Shown here one piece after another: positions 12,072-22,250 of a DNA stretch of 64,000 nucleotides; position 1 is the stretch's first letter; every line of letters starts with the position of its first letter. The position numbers and the translations under genes were made by a program. Under the pieces are notes generated by a model. That model was given only the letters and a program-made list of their open reading frames with translations. It did not search any database and had not been told where the DNA came from. The stretch comes from Mastacembelus armatus (taxonomy: Eukaryota > Chordata > Actinopteri > Synbranchiformes > Mastacembelidae): the NCBI RefSeq assembly GCF_900324485.2, contig NC_046653.1:26692637-26756636 (forward strand), written 5' to 3'.

Positions 12072-12856
12072 TGTCAGGTTCCGGAAAATCAGAGGACCAG
12101 AAATGCAACACACTAGAATGCTTGTAACGAGTTTATTTTCAAAACAACGAGGGCTGGAGGCTTGAATGGAGACCGAGGAGTATAGCATGAAGATTCCGGG
12201 GAAGTCGGCAGCTGTATGGCTTGCACCTAGGCCCACACCGGGTAAGTCCACGGGGAGTCGAGGTTGATGGAGGAAGAACCGGGGCTGGGTCCGCAGAGCA
12301 ATATCTGGCGGTGCAGTGTAATCTTGATCAGGGATCCGGGTAGCGGCAGAACACAAACATAGATTCCTTGGGCATAAAGAAAAACACCTCCAAAACAAAA
12401 CTCAGGTAAACGGTGGAGGGCAAAACACTCTAATCAATCCTTCTTTAAAGTCTTTCAGGTCAAAAATACATAAATCAGTTCTCTTTAAATCCTCACGCCG
12501 TTCCTCAGAAACTGAAAAGAGGTAATACTTCACAGATCGTCTCTGACGGACTGTCACGGGAAATACCAGGAGGAGTGGGACGGCGTGAGTCGATCCAATG
12601 CCTGGGACCGGAACGTAGCTTCTTAGTGCGATCTGACGGAGAAGCTGGAGAGACGTCTCGGCGTAGTTCTTCGACTGGCGAAGCAGACAATCCCACACTT
12701 GACTGTGGCGACCGAGGAGGATATATGCAGGGAATCCTGAAAGAGAGACAGGTGAGTGGAGTAGACTACTAATCACCGGAAGTCCGGGGAGCCTAGACGC
12801 ACGGGGAAAATTCCAAAACAAGAGACGGCTGGGGATCTATGTTCCCAGTCGTGACA
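12072..12856 (-). repeat. 5' LTR of the Gypsy chromovirus
   Basis: Same ends as the LTR at 7167-7788. The gag reading frame starts just inside it on the minus strand (MDQATPTTSS near 12055). The direct repeat CACAG follows at 12857-12861. Confidence 0.93.
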
Positions 12857-12861
12857 CACAG

Positions 12862-13182
12862 GTTCGAAACAAATATGTCATTAACAACTAAACAAACAGT
12901 CCAAGGGATTAGATCCCAAATCCAAATTGAAGTTTAGTAGTAGTAGTCCACTCGCTATTTACAGGGGAAAAATCTTTTAGGAAAACAGGACATAGGATAT
13001 ATTGGGCACAACAAACAAGGTGTGACTTTTTTAAAAACAAAATGGTTTAGTGATAAAAAAACAACAGATTTATTACGAAGTCAAGTGAAAATATTCATGG
13101 ATGTGTACAGTATTTTATTAAAACATTTGTTATATTCTAGGGAATGAATATTATGTTTTTAAACCTGTTCTAACAACAATCA
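12862..13182. other. Duplicated OR2 far 5' flank
   Basis: No gene. The sequence is the inverse copy of about 38048-38335 (for example 'gtagtagtagtccactcgc' against its reverse near 38260), which lies upstream of the OR pseudogene at 37044. This shows OR2 and that pseudogene came from one duplication. The Gypsy insertion lies at its left edge and is absent from the 38-kb copy. Confidence 0.75.
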
Positions 13183-13344
13183 GGCCTCCAGAGTTTGATG
13201 AAGTTGTTTACATGTTAGTCAGTCTGGGCGGAAAGTTTAATGAGATCCATGGAGGATGAATCAGGCTCATAAAAATATTTCACAGGGTCCAACAATTCTC
13301 TCTCTGAGCTTTGGACATGAGCACTCAGTGAGTTTGAAGATCAG
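13183..13344 (+). promoter_or_regulatory. OR2 promoter and non-coding exon 1 module
   Basis: Conserved OR module with TATA-like ATAAAAATATTT (about 13269) and donor CAG|GTAACTG at 13344/13345. A convincing acceptor, TTTCTGTTAG, ends at 13440, giving an inferred 96-bp leader intron and placing the second exon 26 bp before the ATG. Transcription is inferred only. Confidence 0.58.
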
Positions 13345-13466
13345 GTAACTGCGAATGAGTAAGAGAGTCTAATACAGGGTAGAAGAGTCTATTACAAACT
13401 TCAAGGTGAAACCTTGTTTTAATTCACATATTTCTGTTAGAATTGCATTCTTGTTTGTCTTTCCCA

Positions 13467-14384
13467 ATGGAGGAAGATTTAAATGTAACATATATAACAT
13501 TTGGTGGGCATGTGGAGGTTCACAAATACAGATACCTTTATTTTATGGTTGTTTTAATAGTTTATATTCTAATAATCTGCAGTAATTCTACTATTGTGTA
13601 CCTGATCTGGAAACACAGAGACCTCCATGAGCCTATGTACATTTTCATTGCAGCTTTGTTATTGAACTCTGTTCTTTACAGCACTAATATCTACCCAAAG
13701 CTACTGATTGACTTTTTATCTGAACAACAGATCATATCTTATCAGGCCTGTCTGGTTCAGTTTTATATGTTTTATACTTTAACTGATTCAGAGTTTTTAC
13801 TGTTGGCAGCCATGTCCTATGACAGGTATGTGTCTATATGTAAACCTCTGCAGTATCCAACTATCATGAGGAAAAGAACAGTCAGTGTTTTTCTGGCTTT
13901 ATCTTGGCTTGTGCCTCCATGTCACCATGTGGGATTAACAACACTGAGCGCTAATCAAAAACTCTGTAGTTTTACTCTAAAGGTCATTTATTGCAATAAC
14001 TCAATTTACAAACTTTTTTGTGCAAGTTCAAAAGTCATAACTATTTTTGGTCTCATCATTGTCCTAAATGTTGTGGTTCTCCCTGTGATCTTCATACTTT
14101 TTACATACACCAGGATACTTATAATATGTTATCACAGCTCTGGAGAAGTCAGGAGAAAAGCTGCACAGACCTGTTTACCTCACCTGATGGTTTTATTCAA
14201 CTATTTCTTTTTAGTAATATATGATGTTATTACTGTTCGACTGGAAACTGATTTCCCTAAAACTGCACGTTTAGTAATGACTTTACAGTTAGTTGTGTAT
14301 AATCCTCTATTTAATCCAATTATATATGGACTAAAAATGAAAGAAATTTGTAAACACCTCAAGAAGTTGTTCTGTCAAGATTAA
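13467..14384 (+). CDS. Olfactory receptor OR2
   Basis: Intact 305-residue receptor starting at the conserved MEEDLN; in-frame codons upstream (MHSCLSFP) come from the leader. It carries the family hallmarks (NVT 6-8, LHEPMY, MSYDRYVSIC, KAAQTCLPHL, NPLFNPIIY). Distinctive parts are TDSEF in TM3, PPCHHVGL before ECL2, CASSKVITIFGLIIVLN in TM5 and FFLVIYDV in TM6. TDSEF, RKRTVSV and FFLVIYDV are shared with OR8 on the opposite strand 37 kb away. The coding end (FCQD) is of the OR1/3/4 type, but the 3' flank is of the OR5-9 type, so the gene looks recombinant. Expected role: odorant detection through Golf. Confidence 0.93.
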   Translation: MEEDLNVTYITFGGHVEVHKYRYLYFMVVLIVYILIICSNSTIVYLIWKHRDLHEPMYIFIAALLLNSVLYSTNIYPKLLIDFLSEQQIISYQACLVQFYMFYTLTDSEFLLLAAMSYDRYVSICKPLQYPTIMRKRTVSVFLALSWLVPPCHHVGLTTLSANQKLCSFTLKVIYCNNSIYKLFCASSKVITIFGLIIVLNVVVLPVIFILFTYTRILIICYHSSGEVRRKAAQTCLPHLMVLFNYFFLVIYDVITVRLETDFPKTARLVMTLQLVVYNPLFNPIIYGLKMKEICKHLKKLFCQD

Positions 14385-15190
14385 ATGCAAACTAATTTCA
14401 TCAACACTGATTCCTTATTGTGAAAGAATATTGCAGAGATGTGATTTGTCTGATCACTGGAAATAATTCAATGTTAGAATTTGGTGAGATTCCTTACACT
14501 CAGTAAAAAGCGTTGTCAGCTTCAATAATGTGATGACTGGTCAGTTTTTTTGCTATAACTCCAAATTCCATCTTTCCTGTTCTGTGAGTCACACATTTCT
14601 TTTTTATGTGTTAATTATATGTTCATTATTTGTTTTTATGTGTGACATTATGTGCCAATCAGCAGCCCATTATCAAAAATGTCAAACAGTTTAATAGTCT
14701 GATAGGCCTCCTTTTATTACAGTGCATTTTCACTGTGGCATTAGCCTGACAACCTTATGCAACAATAAGCGTTTCCATTTTTAGTCAGCACCTTTTATTG
14801 GTGACGGGACAGTCAAACCACTCCATAAAGTTTTCTCCAGGACATCCCAAAGACGTTCAGTGGGGTTAATTTTATTATAACATAGAATAGATGAGCCTGG
14901 AACTGAGCAACTTAAGCAAAGCAAGTTAAGTCAAATTTAACCAAATTATATCACACATTTCATAGCTCAGGCGTTGACTTTGTTTATATGCACAACACTT
15001 ACTGTACATAATATACTAAAATATGGAAGATCAAAAGGTACTACATATATAAAAAAACAAAAAATAGAAATATATAATAGAAGACAATAAAAGGTGAAAT
15101 AAGAAAGTACTCATGTAAAAGCATCAATAATATTAATTCTGAAATGAAGTTTTTAACTGACTTATCAAGTGAAGCGAAACAACGTTCCTC
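14385..15190. other. OR2 3' flank, inverted copy of OR9 3' flank
   Basis: The first part ('actaatttcatcaacactga') is the OR5-9 type 3' flank. About 14711-15140 is the inverse of about 56155-56480, including 'acagtgcattttcactgtgg' and 'acaaccttatgcaac'. No gene. The match shows the duplicated OR unit carried at least 0.7 kb of 3' sequence. Confidence 0.65.
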
Positions 15191-15199
15191 TAGGATCCA

Positions 15200-15965
15200 C
15201 AGTGCTACATGAAACAGTATCTAATAATAATTAGCCTGAGAGCACCAAGCTTTGTAAAGGTGGTCCAGTTCACAAAGTGCAGACACTACATTAGACAATG
15301 TACAAGGCAAAGGCCAATAAAGAATAGTGCAGCACTGACCAGGACAGAGGTGAGAGGTGCAAATCAAGGTCAAAGGAATGAACCAATAACTGAGCCTTGA
15401 GGGGCAGACATGTAGTAACTCTGGCCCAGAGGCCAATCATGACATAAGGTGAGATTTCATATCAAGGCTTCCAAGGTAAAATGTATTCTCTATGGCCCGC
15501 CAGCACTGTCAGACAGCGTTGATACTGATAAGTCAGGTGGTATCCAACCTTCAGCGGACGTTTCGACCCTAAACCATGACGTCCTCCAGTTGGTGGGTTA
15601 GCAGAGATGACCAATTACTAATCTTCTCCTTCTGGCTTCCAGCTTTGCTCCTCTCTTCTATTCGAGCCGACATGAGGCTCTCTCTCTGCTGCTTCCACTA
15701 AACTGTGGAGGGCTGCTTTCCTCTCCCTCCTAGCAACTCCCAAAGCGCTGTCTTCCACGCCGACTGCGCCGGGAAACCTCTGCAGCCCACTTCAGTGGGG
15801 CAAAACCAGGTCTGCCACCCTTTGTCCCTGCATTGTTGGACGAGGTCATGGAATTTAGTAGCCTTCCTCTCCCAGGTATCGTCACAGCTGTCTTCTCAGG
15901 GAACAGTCAGTTACACCATAATGATATTCCTTTCCCCCCAGACCAAATGACTAGGTCTGGCCTCA
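15200..15965 (-). mobile_element. 3' end of a LINE with restriction-like endonuclease (decayed)
   Basis: The minus strand, reading from about 15960 downward, gives V-stop-LTVP-stop-EDSCDDTWERK, then DLVQQCRDKGWQTWF and VGCRGFPAQSAWK. These are hallmarks of the C-terminal part of LINEs with a restriction-like endonuclease (Rex6/R4 or NeSL type, from memory). Two nonsense codons lie inside the first segment (GAA to TAA, TGG to TGA), with more downstream, so it is dead. The stretch 15200-15640 is probably its 3' end or flank and is less certain. It is truncated on the 5' side where the Tc1 fragment begins. Confidence 0.62.
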
Positions 15966-15969
15966 GAGA

Positions 15970-16381
15970 CATTTTTCAGCAGCAGGGACTGGGAGACTGG
16001 TCAGAGTTGAGGGAAAGCTGAATGGAGCAAATTACAGGGATATCCTCAATGAAAACCTGTTCCCCAGCGCTCAGGACTTCAGGATGGGCGGAAGGTTCAG
16101 CTTCCAACATGACTACGACATTACACCCACAACCAAGACAACACAGGAGTGGCTTAGAGACAACCCTGTGAATGTCCTGGAGTGTTCCAGCCAGAACCCT
16201 GTCCAACATCTCTGGAGAGACCTGATAATGGCTGTCCATCGATGGCCCCCATCCCACCTGACCGAGCTTAAGAGGATTTTTAAAGATGAATGGCAGAAAA
16301 TCCCCCAGTCCAGGTGTGCAAAGCTCATTGCGTCATACCCAAAAAGCGAAGGGGGTCTGAATATTTTCTGAATGCACTGTA
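15970..16381 (+). mobile_element. Tc1-like 3' fragment, second family
   Basis: Starts abruptly at 'tttttcagcagca' (equivalent to the transposase MLWGCFSA region) and runs to a terminal repeat ending 'tctgaatgcactgta'. Coding remains include RDLIMAVHRWPPSHLTELKRI and DEWQKIPQSRC. The terminal repeat differs from that of the 1998 element, so it is another Tc1 family. 5'-truncated; no functional transposase. Confidence 0.72.
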
Positions 16382-16441
16382 AATCCAAATGGTAACATTT
16401 ATTTGGCCAAGCAGTGTATGCACTACATTCCTAAATAGTGA

Positions 16442-17158
16442 TGAAAAAACCAGGCACTGCTCATCACCTGCCCAATACAATCCCTACAGTGAAACATAGT
16501 GGTGGGAGCATCATGTTGTGGGGGTGTTTTTCAGCTGCAGGGACAGGACGACTGGTTGCAATTGAAGGAAAAGTACAGAGATATCCTGGAAGAAAACCTC
16601 TTCCAGAGTGCTCAGGACCTCAGACTGGGCTGAAGGTTCACCTTTCAACAGGACAATGACCCTAAGCACACAGCTAAAATAACAAAGGAGTGGCTTCGGA
16701 ACAACTCTGTGACCGTTCTTGACTGGCCCAGCCAGAGCCCTGACCTAAACCCAATTGAGCATCTCTGGAGAGACCTGAAAATGGCTGTCCACCAACATTC
16801 ACCATCCAACCTGACAGAACTGGAGAGGATCTGCAAGGAAGAATAGCAGAGGATCCCCAAATCCAGGTGTGAAAAACTTGTTGCATCATTCCCAAGAAGC
16901 CTCATGGCTGTACTAGCTCAAAAGGGTGCTTCTACTCAATACTGAGCACAGGGTCTGAATACTTATGACCATGTGATATTTCAGTTTTTCTTTTTTAATA
17001 AATTTGCAAAAATTTCTACATTTCTGTTTTTTTCTGTCAAGATGGGGTGCTGAGTGTACATTAATGAGAAATAAAATGAACTTTTTTGATTTTGGCAAAT
17101 GGCTGCAATGACACAAAGAGTGAAAAATTTAAAGGGGTCTGAATACTTTCCATACCCA

Positions 17159-17162
<4 letters not shown>
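16442..17162 (+). mobile_element. Tc1-like 3' fragment, same family as 1998-3631
   Basis: Begins at the [14 protein letters not shown] codons and runs to the terminal repeat 'tttccatacccactgta'. It has a small deletion near 16572, a second nonsense (TAG near 16843), and the same TGA after LRLG (16632-16634) as the longer copy. The 5' half is missing. The element ends directly at a long TA tract. Confidence 0.85.

Positions 17163-17192
<30 letters not shown>
17163..17192. repeat. (TA)n microsatellite
   Basis: Uninterrupted TA dinucleotides abutting the Tc1 terminus, probably grown from the TA target site. Confidence 0.9.
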
Positions 17193-17197
<5 letters not shown>

Positions 17198-17739
17198 CTC
17201 TACTCACAAAAAGTTAGAGATATTCGACTTTCAGGTGAAATTTTTGGAAAATGTAAAAAGTTCATACTACAGTGATATTATATCATAAAAGTAGGGCATT
17301 TAAGTAGAAGTATGCAATGGTAATTTCTTCATCTCAAACAATTTATTGAAACAAAAGCTAACAACAGTCATGGGCATACCACAACAAAAAATTTCAATGT
17401 CTCAATAACTTGTCAATTGTTAGGTGTCGTCTTGGTCTCATGATGTCAAAATGTGAACAGCATGATGAACAAGACTGTTTAAATACGAACTGTCATTGAA
17501 CCAGAACATTTAGTGGTCGATGGTCATGGATCAGACACTTGTTGTGATTTTTGTGGTTAATCACCTTGTTAGAGAACATCATGTTATGCAATAAGTACTG
17601 AAACATTGAACAGTTGGACATGTGCATTCAAAAGTTTAGAGAAGGTCAAATTAAGTTCAGCTCTAAAGGTTATAGTGCATCTTAGGTGCATTCTGAAATT
17701 CTGAAAATGTCAAATATCCCTAACTTTTTGTGAGTAGTG
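17198..17739. mobile_element. Non-autonomous mariner/Tc1-type MITE
   Basis: About 542 bp between TA dinucleotides (17196-17197, 17740-17741). The ends are inverted: 'ctactcacaaaaagttag' on the left, and the reverse complement of the right end reads 'ctactcacaaaaagttag' as well, followed by GGATATTTGAC. No open reading frame of note. The TA flanks and simple inverted ends point to a Tc1/mariner-mobilised element. Confidence 0.75.
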
Positions 17740-17818
17740 TATGTCCAGTGATTCTGGCAAAAATGTAAATGAAAAAGATAAGAACTTCATTGTTACCTTC
17801 TCTTTGGTTTTTGTGTTC

Positions 17819-17821
<3 letters not shown>

Positions 17822-17885
<64 letters not shown>

Positions 17886-17889
17886 TATT
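17822..17889. repeat. (TA)n microsatellite
   Basis: Long TA tract with a short ACACA interruption at its right end, lying about 110 bp upstream of the conserved OR3 promoter module. Confidence 0.92.
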
Positions 17890-17995
17890 TTTTATTTCCA
17901 TAGAAATGAACAGAATGATGTCGTTTACGTAACAGTGCATTGAAAATAACAGCAGGTCCTAATCCTCAGTAAAACGTGGAACAACAACCTGGGAT

Positions 17996-18160
17996 TCAGG
18001 CCTCCAGAGTTTGATAAAGTTGTTTACATGTTAGTCAGTCTGGGTGGAAAGTTTAATGAGATCCATGGAGGATGAATCAGGCTGATAAAAATATTTCACA
18101 GGGTCCAACAGTTCTCTCTCTGAGCTTTGGACATGAGCACTCAGTGAGTTTGAAGATCAG
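17996..18160 (+). promoter_or_regulatory. OR3 promoter and non-coding exon 1 module
   Basis: Same module as for the other ORs, with TATA-like ATAAAAATATTT near 18086 and donor CAG|GTAACTG at 18160/18161. A possible acceptor is 'gataaatcaatag' ending at 18274, though the pyrimidine tract is weak. Confidence 0.55.
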
Positions 18161-18295
18161 GTAACTGTGAATGAACAAGAGAATCCAACATTTTTAAAAT
18201 CTTCAGAAGTCAAACACCTCAGTTTTTAAATCACGTATTCTTGTTATATGAAATATCTGTCTGATAAATCAATAGTTTACAGTTTGTCTTTCTTA

Positions 18296-19213
18296 ATGGA
18301 GGAAGATTTAAATGTGACATATATAACATTTGGTGGGCATGTGGAGGTTCACAAATACAGATACCTTTATTTTATGGTTGTTTTAATAGTTTATATTCTA
18401 ATAATCTGCAGTAATTCTACTATTGTGTACCTGATCTGGAAACACAGAGACCTCCATGAGCCTATGTACATTTTCATTGCAGCTTTGTTACTGAACTCTG
18501 TTCTTCTCAGCACTAATATCTACCCAAAGCTACTGATTGACTTTTTATCTGAACAACAGATCATATCTTATCAGGCCTGTCTGGTTCAGTATTTTATGTT
18601 TTATACTTTCGCTGCTTCAGAGTTTTTACTGTTGGCAGCCATGTCCTATGACAGGTATGTGTCTATATGTAAACCTCTGCAGTATCCAACTATCATGAGG
18701 AAAACAACAATCAGTGTCATTCTGGCTTTATCTTGGCTTGTGCCTGCCTGTCAGGTTGTGGGATTAGCAACACTGAGCGCTAATCAAAAACTCTGTAGTT
18801 TCACTCTGAAAGTCATTTTTTGCAATAACTCAATTTACAAACGTTTTTGTGTGAGTTCCAGAGCTGTAACTATATTTGGTTTGTTTATGTTGGTAAATTC
18901 TGTTGTTCTCCCTGTGCTCTTCATACTTTTTACATACACCAGGATACTTATAATATGTTATCACAGCTCTGGAGAAGTCAGGAGAAAAGCTGCACAGACC
19001 TGTTTACCTCACCTGATGGTTTTATTCAACTATTTCTTTTTGTCAACATATGATGTTATTACAGTTCGACTGGAAACTGATTTTCCAAAAACAGCACGTT
19101 TAGTAATGACTTTACAGTTAGTTTTGTATAATCCTCTATTTAATCCAATTATATATGGACTAAAAATGAAAGAAATTTATAAACACCTCAAGAAGTTGTT
19201 CTGTCAAGATTAA
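18296..19213 (+). CDS. Olfactory receptor OR3
   Basis: Intact 305-residue receptor. The reading frame stays open 16 codons upstream of MEEDLN, but that segment lies in the inferred leader and is not conserved. Hallmarks as in the family: NVT glycosylation site, LHEPMY, MSYDRYVSIC, KAAQTCLPHL, NPLFNPIIY. Distinctive residues: FAASEF in TM3, RKTTISVIL in TM4, CQVVGLATL, KRFC (others KLFC) after ECL2, SSRAVTIFGLFMLVNSVV in TM5, FFLSTYDV in TM6. Ends FCQD. It is the last plus-strand receptor and faces OR4 in a convergent inverted repeat. Confidence 0.93.
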   Translation: MEEDLNVTYITFGGHVEVHKYRYLYFMVVLIVYILIICSNSTIVYLIWKHRDLHEPMYIFIAALLLNSVLLSTNIYPKLLIDFLSEQQIISYQACLVQYFMFYTFAASEFLLLAAMSYDRYVSICKPLQYPTIMRKTTISVILALSWLVPACQVVGLATLSANQKLCSFTLKVIFCNNSIYKRFCVSSRAVTIFGLFMLVNSVVLPVLFILFTYTRILIICYHSSGEVRRKAAQTCLPHLMVLFNYFFLSTYDVITVRLETDFPKTARLVMTLQLVLYNPLFNPIIYGLKMKEIYKHLKKLFCQD

Positions 19214-19790
19214 ATGCAGTAACTGTATCAATGCTGCTTCATATTCTGAAATAATCAGGCAGAGATATGACTTGACTGATCCCTGATAAGTATTTGTCAG
19301 GGTTTGTTTTGATTCCTGACACACAGTAAAAATCACTGTCAGCTTCAAGAATGTGACCACTGATCAATTTTTGCCATTATTCCAAAATACGACATTTCAA
19401 TATCTTAAGTTTCATTCTGAAAGTTTCATTGTGCTTTAAATTAACTGTATATATGGATAACCCTAATAAAGATATACAGTTTCATTAGAAAGTCACATGG
19501 AGTAGATTATTTTAGATCAAACAGATACTCAGTCATTTATTAGGAGAACAGAATATTATTAAATGGCAGTGAAAAAAAGTTTTCATTTTTGGCCGGGTCC
19601 ATTTCTGGTACAAATGTAATTTGCAACATAAAAATGTGAAGATTTATTTTCTAATCTTGTAGGGGAGTAATTAAATTTGTAAATCAGAAACAATCTAAGG
19701 TATTATTTATCATTGCACAGCATCAGTATGGTGGTGCACATGAGTTCAGCAGCCCTTTGCTCTTTGGCATGGTGTTTTTTATTGTGCGTG
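19214..19790. repeat. Left arm of inverted repeat around the OR polarity switch
   Basis: The OR3 3' flank to about 19720 recurs inverted at about 21410-22250 beside OR4: 'attaggagaacagaatatta' against its reverse near 21605, and 'ggggagtaattaaa' against 'tttaattactcccc'. The arms include the genes themselves. No other gene is present. Confidence 0.75.
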
Positions 19791-19791
19791 C

Positions 19792-19795
<4 letters not shown>

Positions 19796-19833
<38 letters not shown>

Positions 19834-19848
19834 TGTGTGTGTGTGTTT
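19796..19848. repeat. (GT)n microsatellite
   Basis: GT dinucleotides with one ATG interruption. Confidence 0.92.
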
Positions 19849-19849
19849 G

Positions 19850-20399
19850 CTGAGCTTTATGAATCAGAGCATGTTTATAGTTGACAGGTGTTAATAAATT
19901 GTGAATTATTATCCAGTAACACTGCCGCAATGAACCTTCACAACATTCCTTTAGACAAAACCAGAACAAATGGGTCTCCATGTTATCAGGACCACCAAGT
20001 GGCAAAGACGAATGCAGGGGAAGCAGGAGCAATGATGGCGGGTGGGCCTACCCTCCAGGCTGAGGAAATGTGCTCATAAATGCCAGGCCCATGGCACATA
20101 AAATGAACAACATGGAGCCACTGATTGGTGCTCGATTTTTATATGATGATAACTACAAAGACCTGGTTTCACCTGGTGATCCCAGACACTGCTGTATGGT
20201 GCACCACCAAGACTGTACCAGACACCAAGGGTGTTTGTAGCAAACTGAAATGATCAGGGGCTAAGCCATGATTGCACTGGATTTATGTTTTTTTATTAAC
20301 AAAAAAACTCATTTTACACAGACACACACACATGCCCAGAGGTTAAATTGCCACCTATCGGGTTTGTATATAGTATTTTATATGACTTTTTATATTACG
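19850..20399. other. Spacer between inverted OR arms, no gene
   Basis: No gene or identifiable element. Short reading frames here lack any recognisable motif and are treated as chance. Confidence 0.4.
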
Positions 20400-21430
20400 A
20401 CTGGTGTTCACAGAGCAGAATTATGGATCACCAATGCTCACCTGACATAGAGACTCAATCAGTCAGACACAGGACCTCTTATCGGCAGAAGGAGCTAACA
20501 ACAGTGGTTATTACATCTGATTTCTGTCTGTCTGATATTACAACAGCAATCAGACACCTATGCAACAATGTGAGCAAACATTAGAAGGTATATCTCGATG
20601 GAGAACACAATATTGCTGGGGACTTTAAGGAGGCATGCTTAGAGACTATAATTCCAAAATGTATCTAACATATCTAATATTCCACCTGAGGAACCATCAC
20701 ACCTGATTGCATGTATTCAGATATCAGCCATGCCTACAGGTTCACGTCCCTTCCACATCTGGGCCTGTCCGACCACATTTCAGTGCCTCTCTAGATCTAA
20801 TACTTTTATCGGAGTCCCAAAAAAGCCTGTTGCAGAGAGTCTAAATGATTACAGACCCACCACTCTTACTCCCAATGTTAGGAAGAACTGAGAGAGTAAG
20901 AAACTAGTACTGACGCAAATTAAAACCAGCCTCCCACCCTGGACCCCCACCAATTCACACACAGGCCTTGGAGGATGCTACGACCATAGCTGTCTGTACC
21001 TTGTTGGATCACCTGGAGTATAAGTCATTGATTACACCTCAGCCTTCAGTACCAATTTACAGACATATTGATTAGGAAACTGCTCCACCTGGGCCTCTGC
21101 ACTTTGATCATACAAATCCACTCCTAGTCTGTCAACACTACAGTTGCTGTTACTAAAGCAAAGCAGCGGCTGCAAGTCCTAAAGAAGAACAATCTATACA
21201 ATAGGCTGCTGGTGGCCTTCTCCCATTTTACAATAGATAGAACTGTAACAAGCTGCTTCACACTGCCATTCTGGCTTCTTAGCAAATAAAAAAGCACTGC
21301 AGAGGAAAGTCATCAGCTGTCATCTTCATTCACTTCATGACACTGTGAACAGCTGTGACCTTTCTAGAGCTAAGACCATTGTCATAGATCCTGTTTGAAC
21401 ATTTGCCCTCAGGGGAGGAACTGATAAATT
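20400..21430 (+). mobile_element. Decayed LINE (Rex1-like endonuclease and RT traces)
   Basis: Degraded coding traces on the plus strand: an endonuclease end 'ISHAYRFTSLPHLGLSDH' near 20730-20790, an RT entry SLNDYRP near 20840-20860, and a C-terminal KQRLQVLKKNNLYN near 21160-21200, then LPSGEEL. The order and wording resemble the Rex1/Babar group from memory. Many stops and frameshifts; ancient. It occupies the centre between the OR3 and OR4 arms. Confidence 0.5.
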
Positions 21431-22250
21431 TGGATTGTTTCTGATTTACAAGTTTAATTACTCCCCTGCAACATTAGAAAAGTCTTTTATAAAGGCACAG
21501 TGTAACTTTAATAAATCACCACATTTTTATGTTACAAATTACATTTGTACCAGAAATTAAAACTTGTTAAAAGATCAAATGTTTACAGTCTCATTGCCAT
21601 TTAATAATATTCTGTTCTCCTAATAAATGACTGAGTATCTGCTTGATCTAAAATAATCTACTCCATGTGACTTTCTAATGAAACTATATCTTTATTAGGG
21701 TTATCCATATATACATTTAAATCACAATGAAACATTTGGAATGAAAGCTATGATCTTGAAATGTCGTGTTTTGGAATAATTGCAGAAATTGATCAGTGGT
21801 CTTCTTGAAGCTAACAATGATCTTTACCGTGTGTCACGAATCAAAACAAACCCTGACAATATTTTACGGACTTTAAGTTGCACTGGAATATTAGTCACTT
21901 TGAGCAAAAATGGCCTTATTGAATGTAAGTCACTTTGTCGTATAAGTCGAACTTTAAAGTCTACAGTGTAGTGATTTCTTTTGGGCAGCATTTTCTATGT
22001 GTGACCATGAATGTTTTTACTTTTTCGGCAGTACAGTATTATATTGAGCTGAATCAAAAGTGTCATCTAACGCTAATGACTCTTGGACAGAATGACAGTA
22101 AATTAACAAGTTGATTTGCAGCATACGCCAGAGAACTATATTCTATATTACTATGTTCTGGGAAATACGGTAGTTTGGTAACGCTTAGTCAAGTCACATC
22201 TCTGCCTTGTTATTTCAGAATATGAACCAGCATTGATACAGTTACTGCAT
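21431..22250. repeat. Right arm of inverted repeat (OR4 3' flank)
   Basis: Inverse counterpart of the OR3 3' flank. About 21830-22195 is extra sequence relative to OR3, with no recognisable element. No gene. Confidence 0.6.

Larger units (their letters stand above)
7167..12856 (-). mobile_element. Ty3/Gypsy chromovirus, full length, defective
   Basis: A complete LTR retrotransposon on the minus strand: 5' LTR 12072-12856, gag region about 11.1-12.06 kb with a CCHC zinc knuckle ([14 protein letters not shown]), aspartic protease and reverse transcriptase about 10.0-11.1 kb ([11 protein letters not shown]), then RNase H, integrase and a C-terminal chromodomain about 7.8-9.97 kb ([15 protein letters not shown]), a polypurine tract beside the 3' LTR, and the 3' LTR 7167-7788. 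The 5-bp duplication CACAG flanks it (7162-7166, 12857-12861). The chromodomain places it among chromoviruses, probably the fish Sushi-ichi type. It carries a handful of breaks. The LTRs are nearly identical outside one length difference, so it is young. Confidence 0.93.

Noticed and set aside
17710-17940. Frames full of IYIYIY
   Set aside because: Translation of a TA microsatellite.
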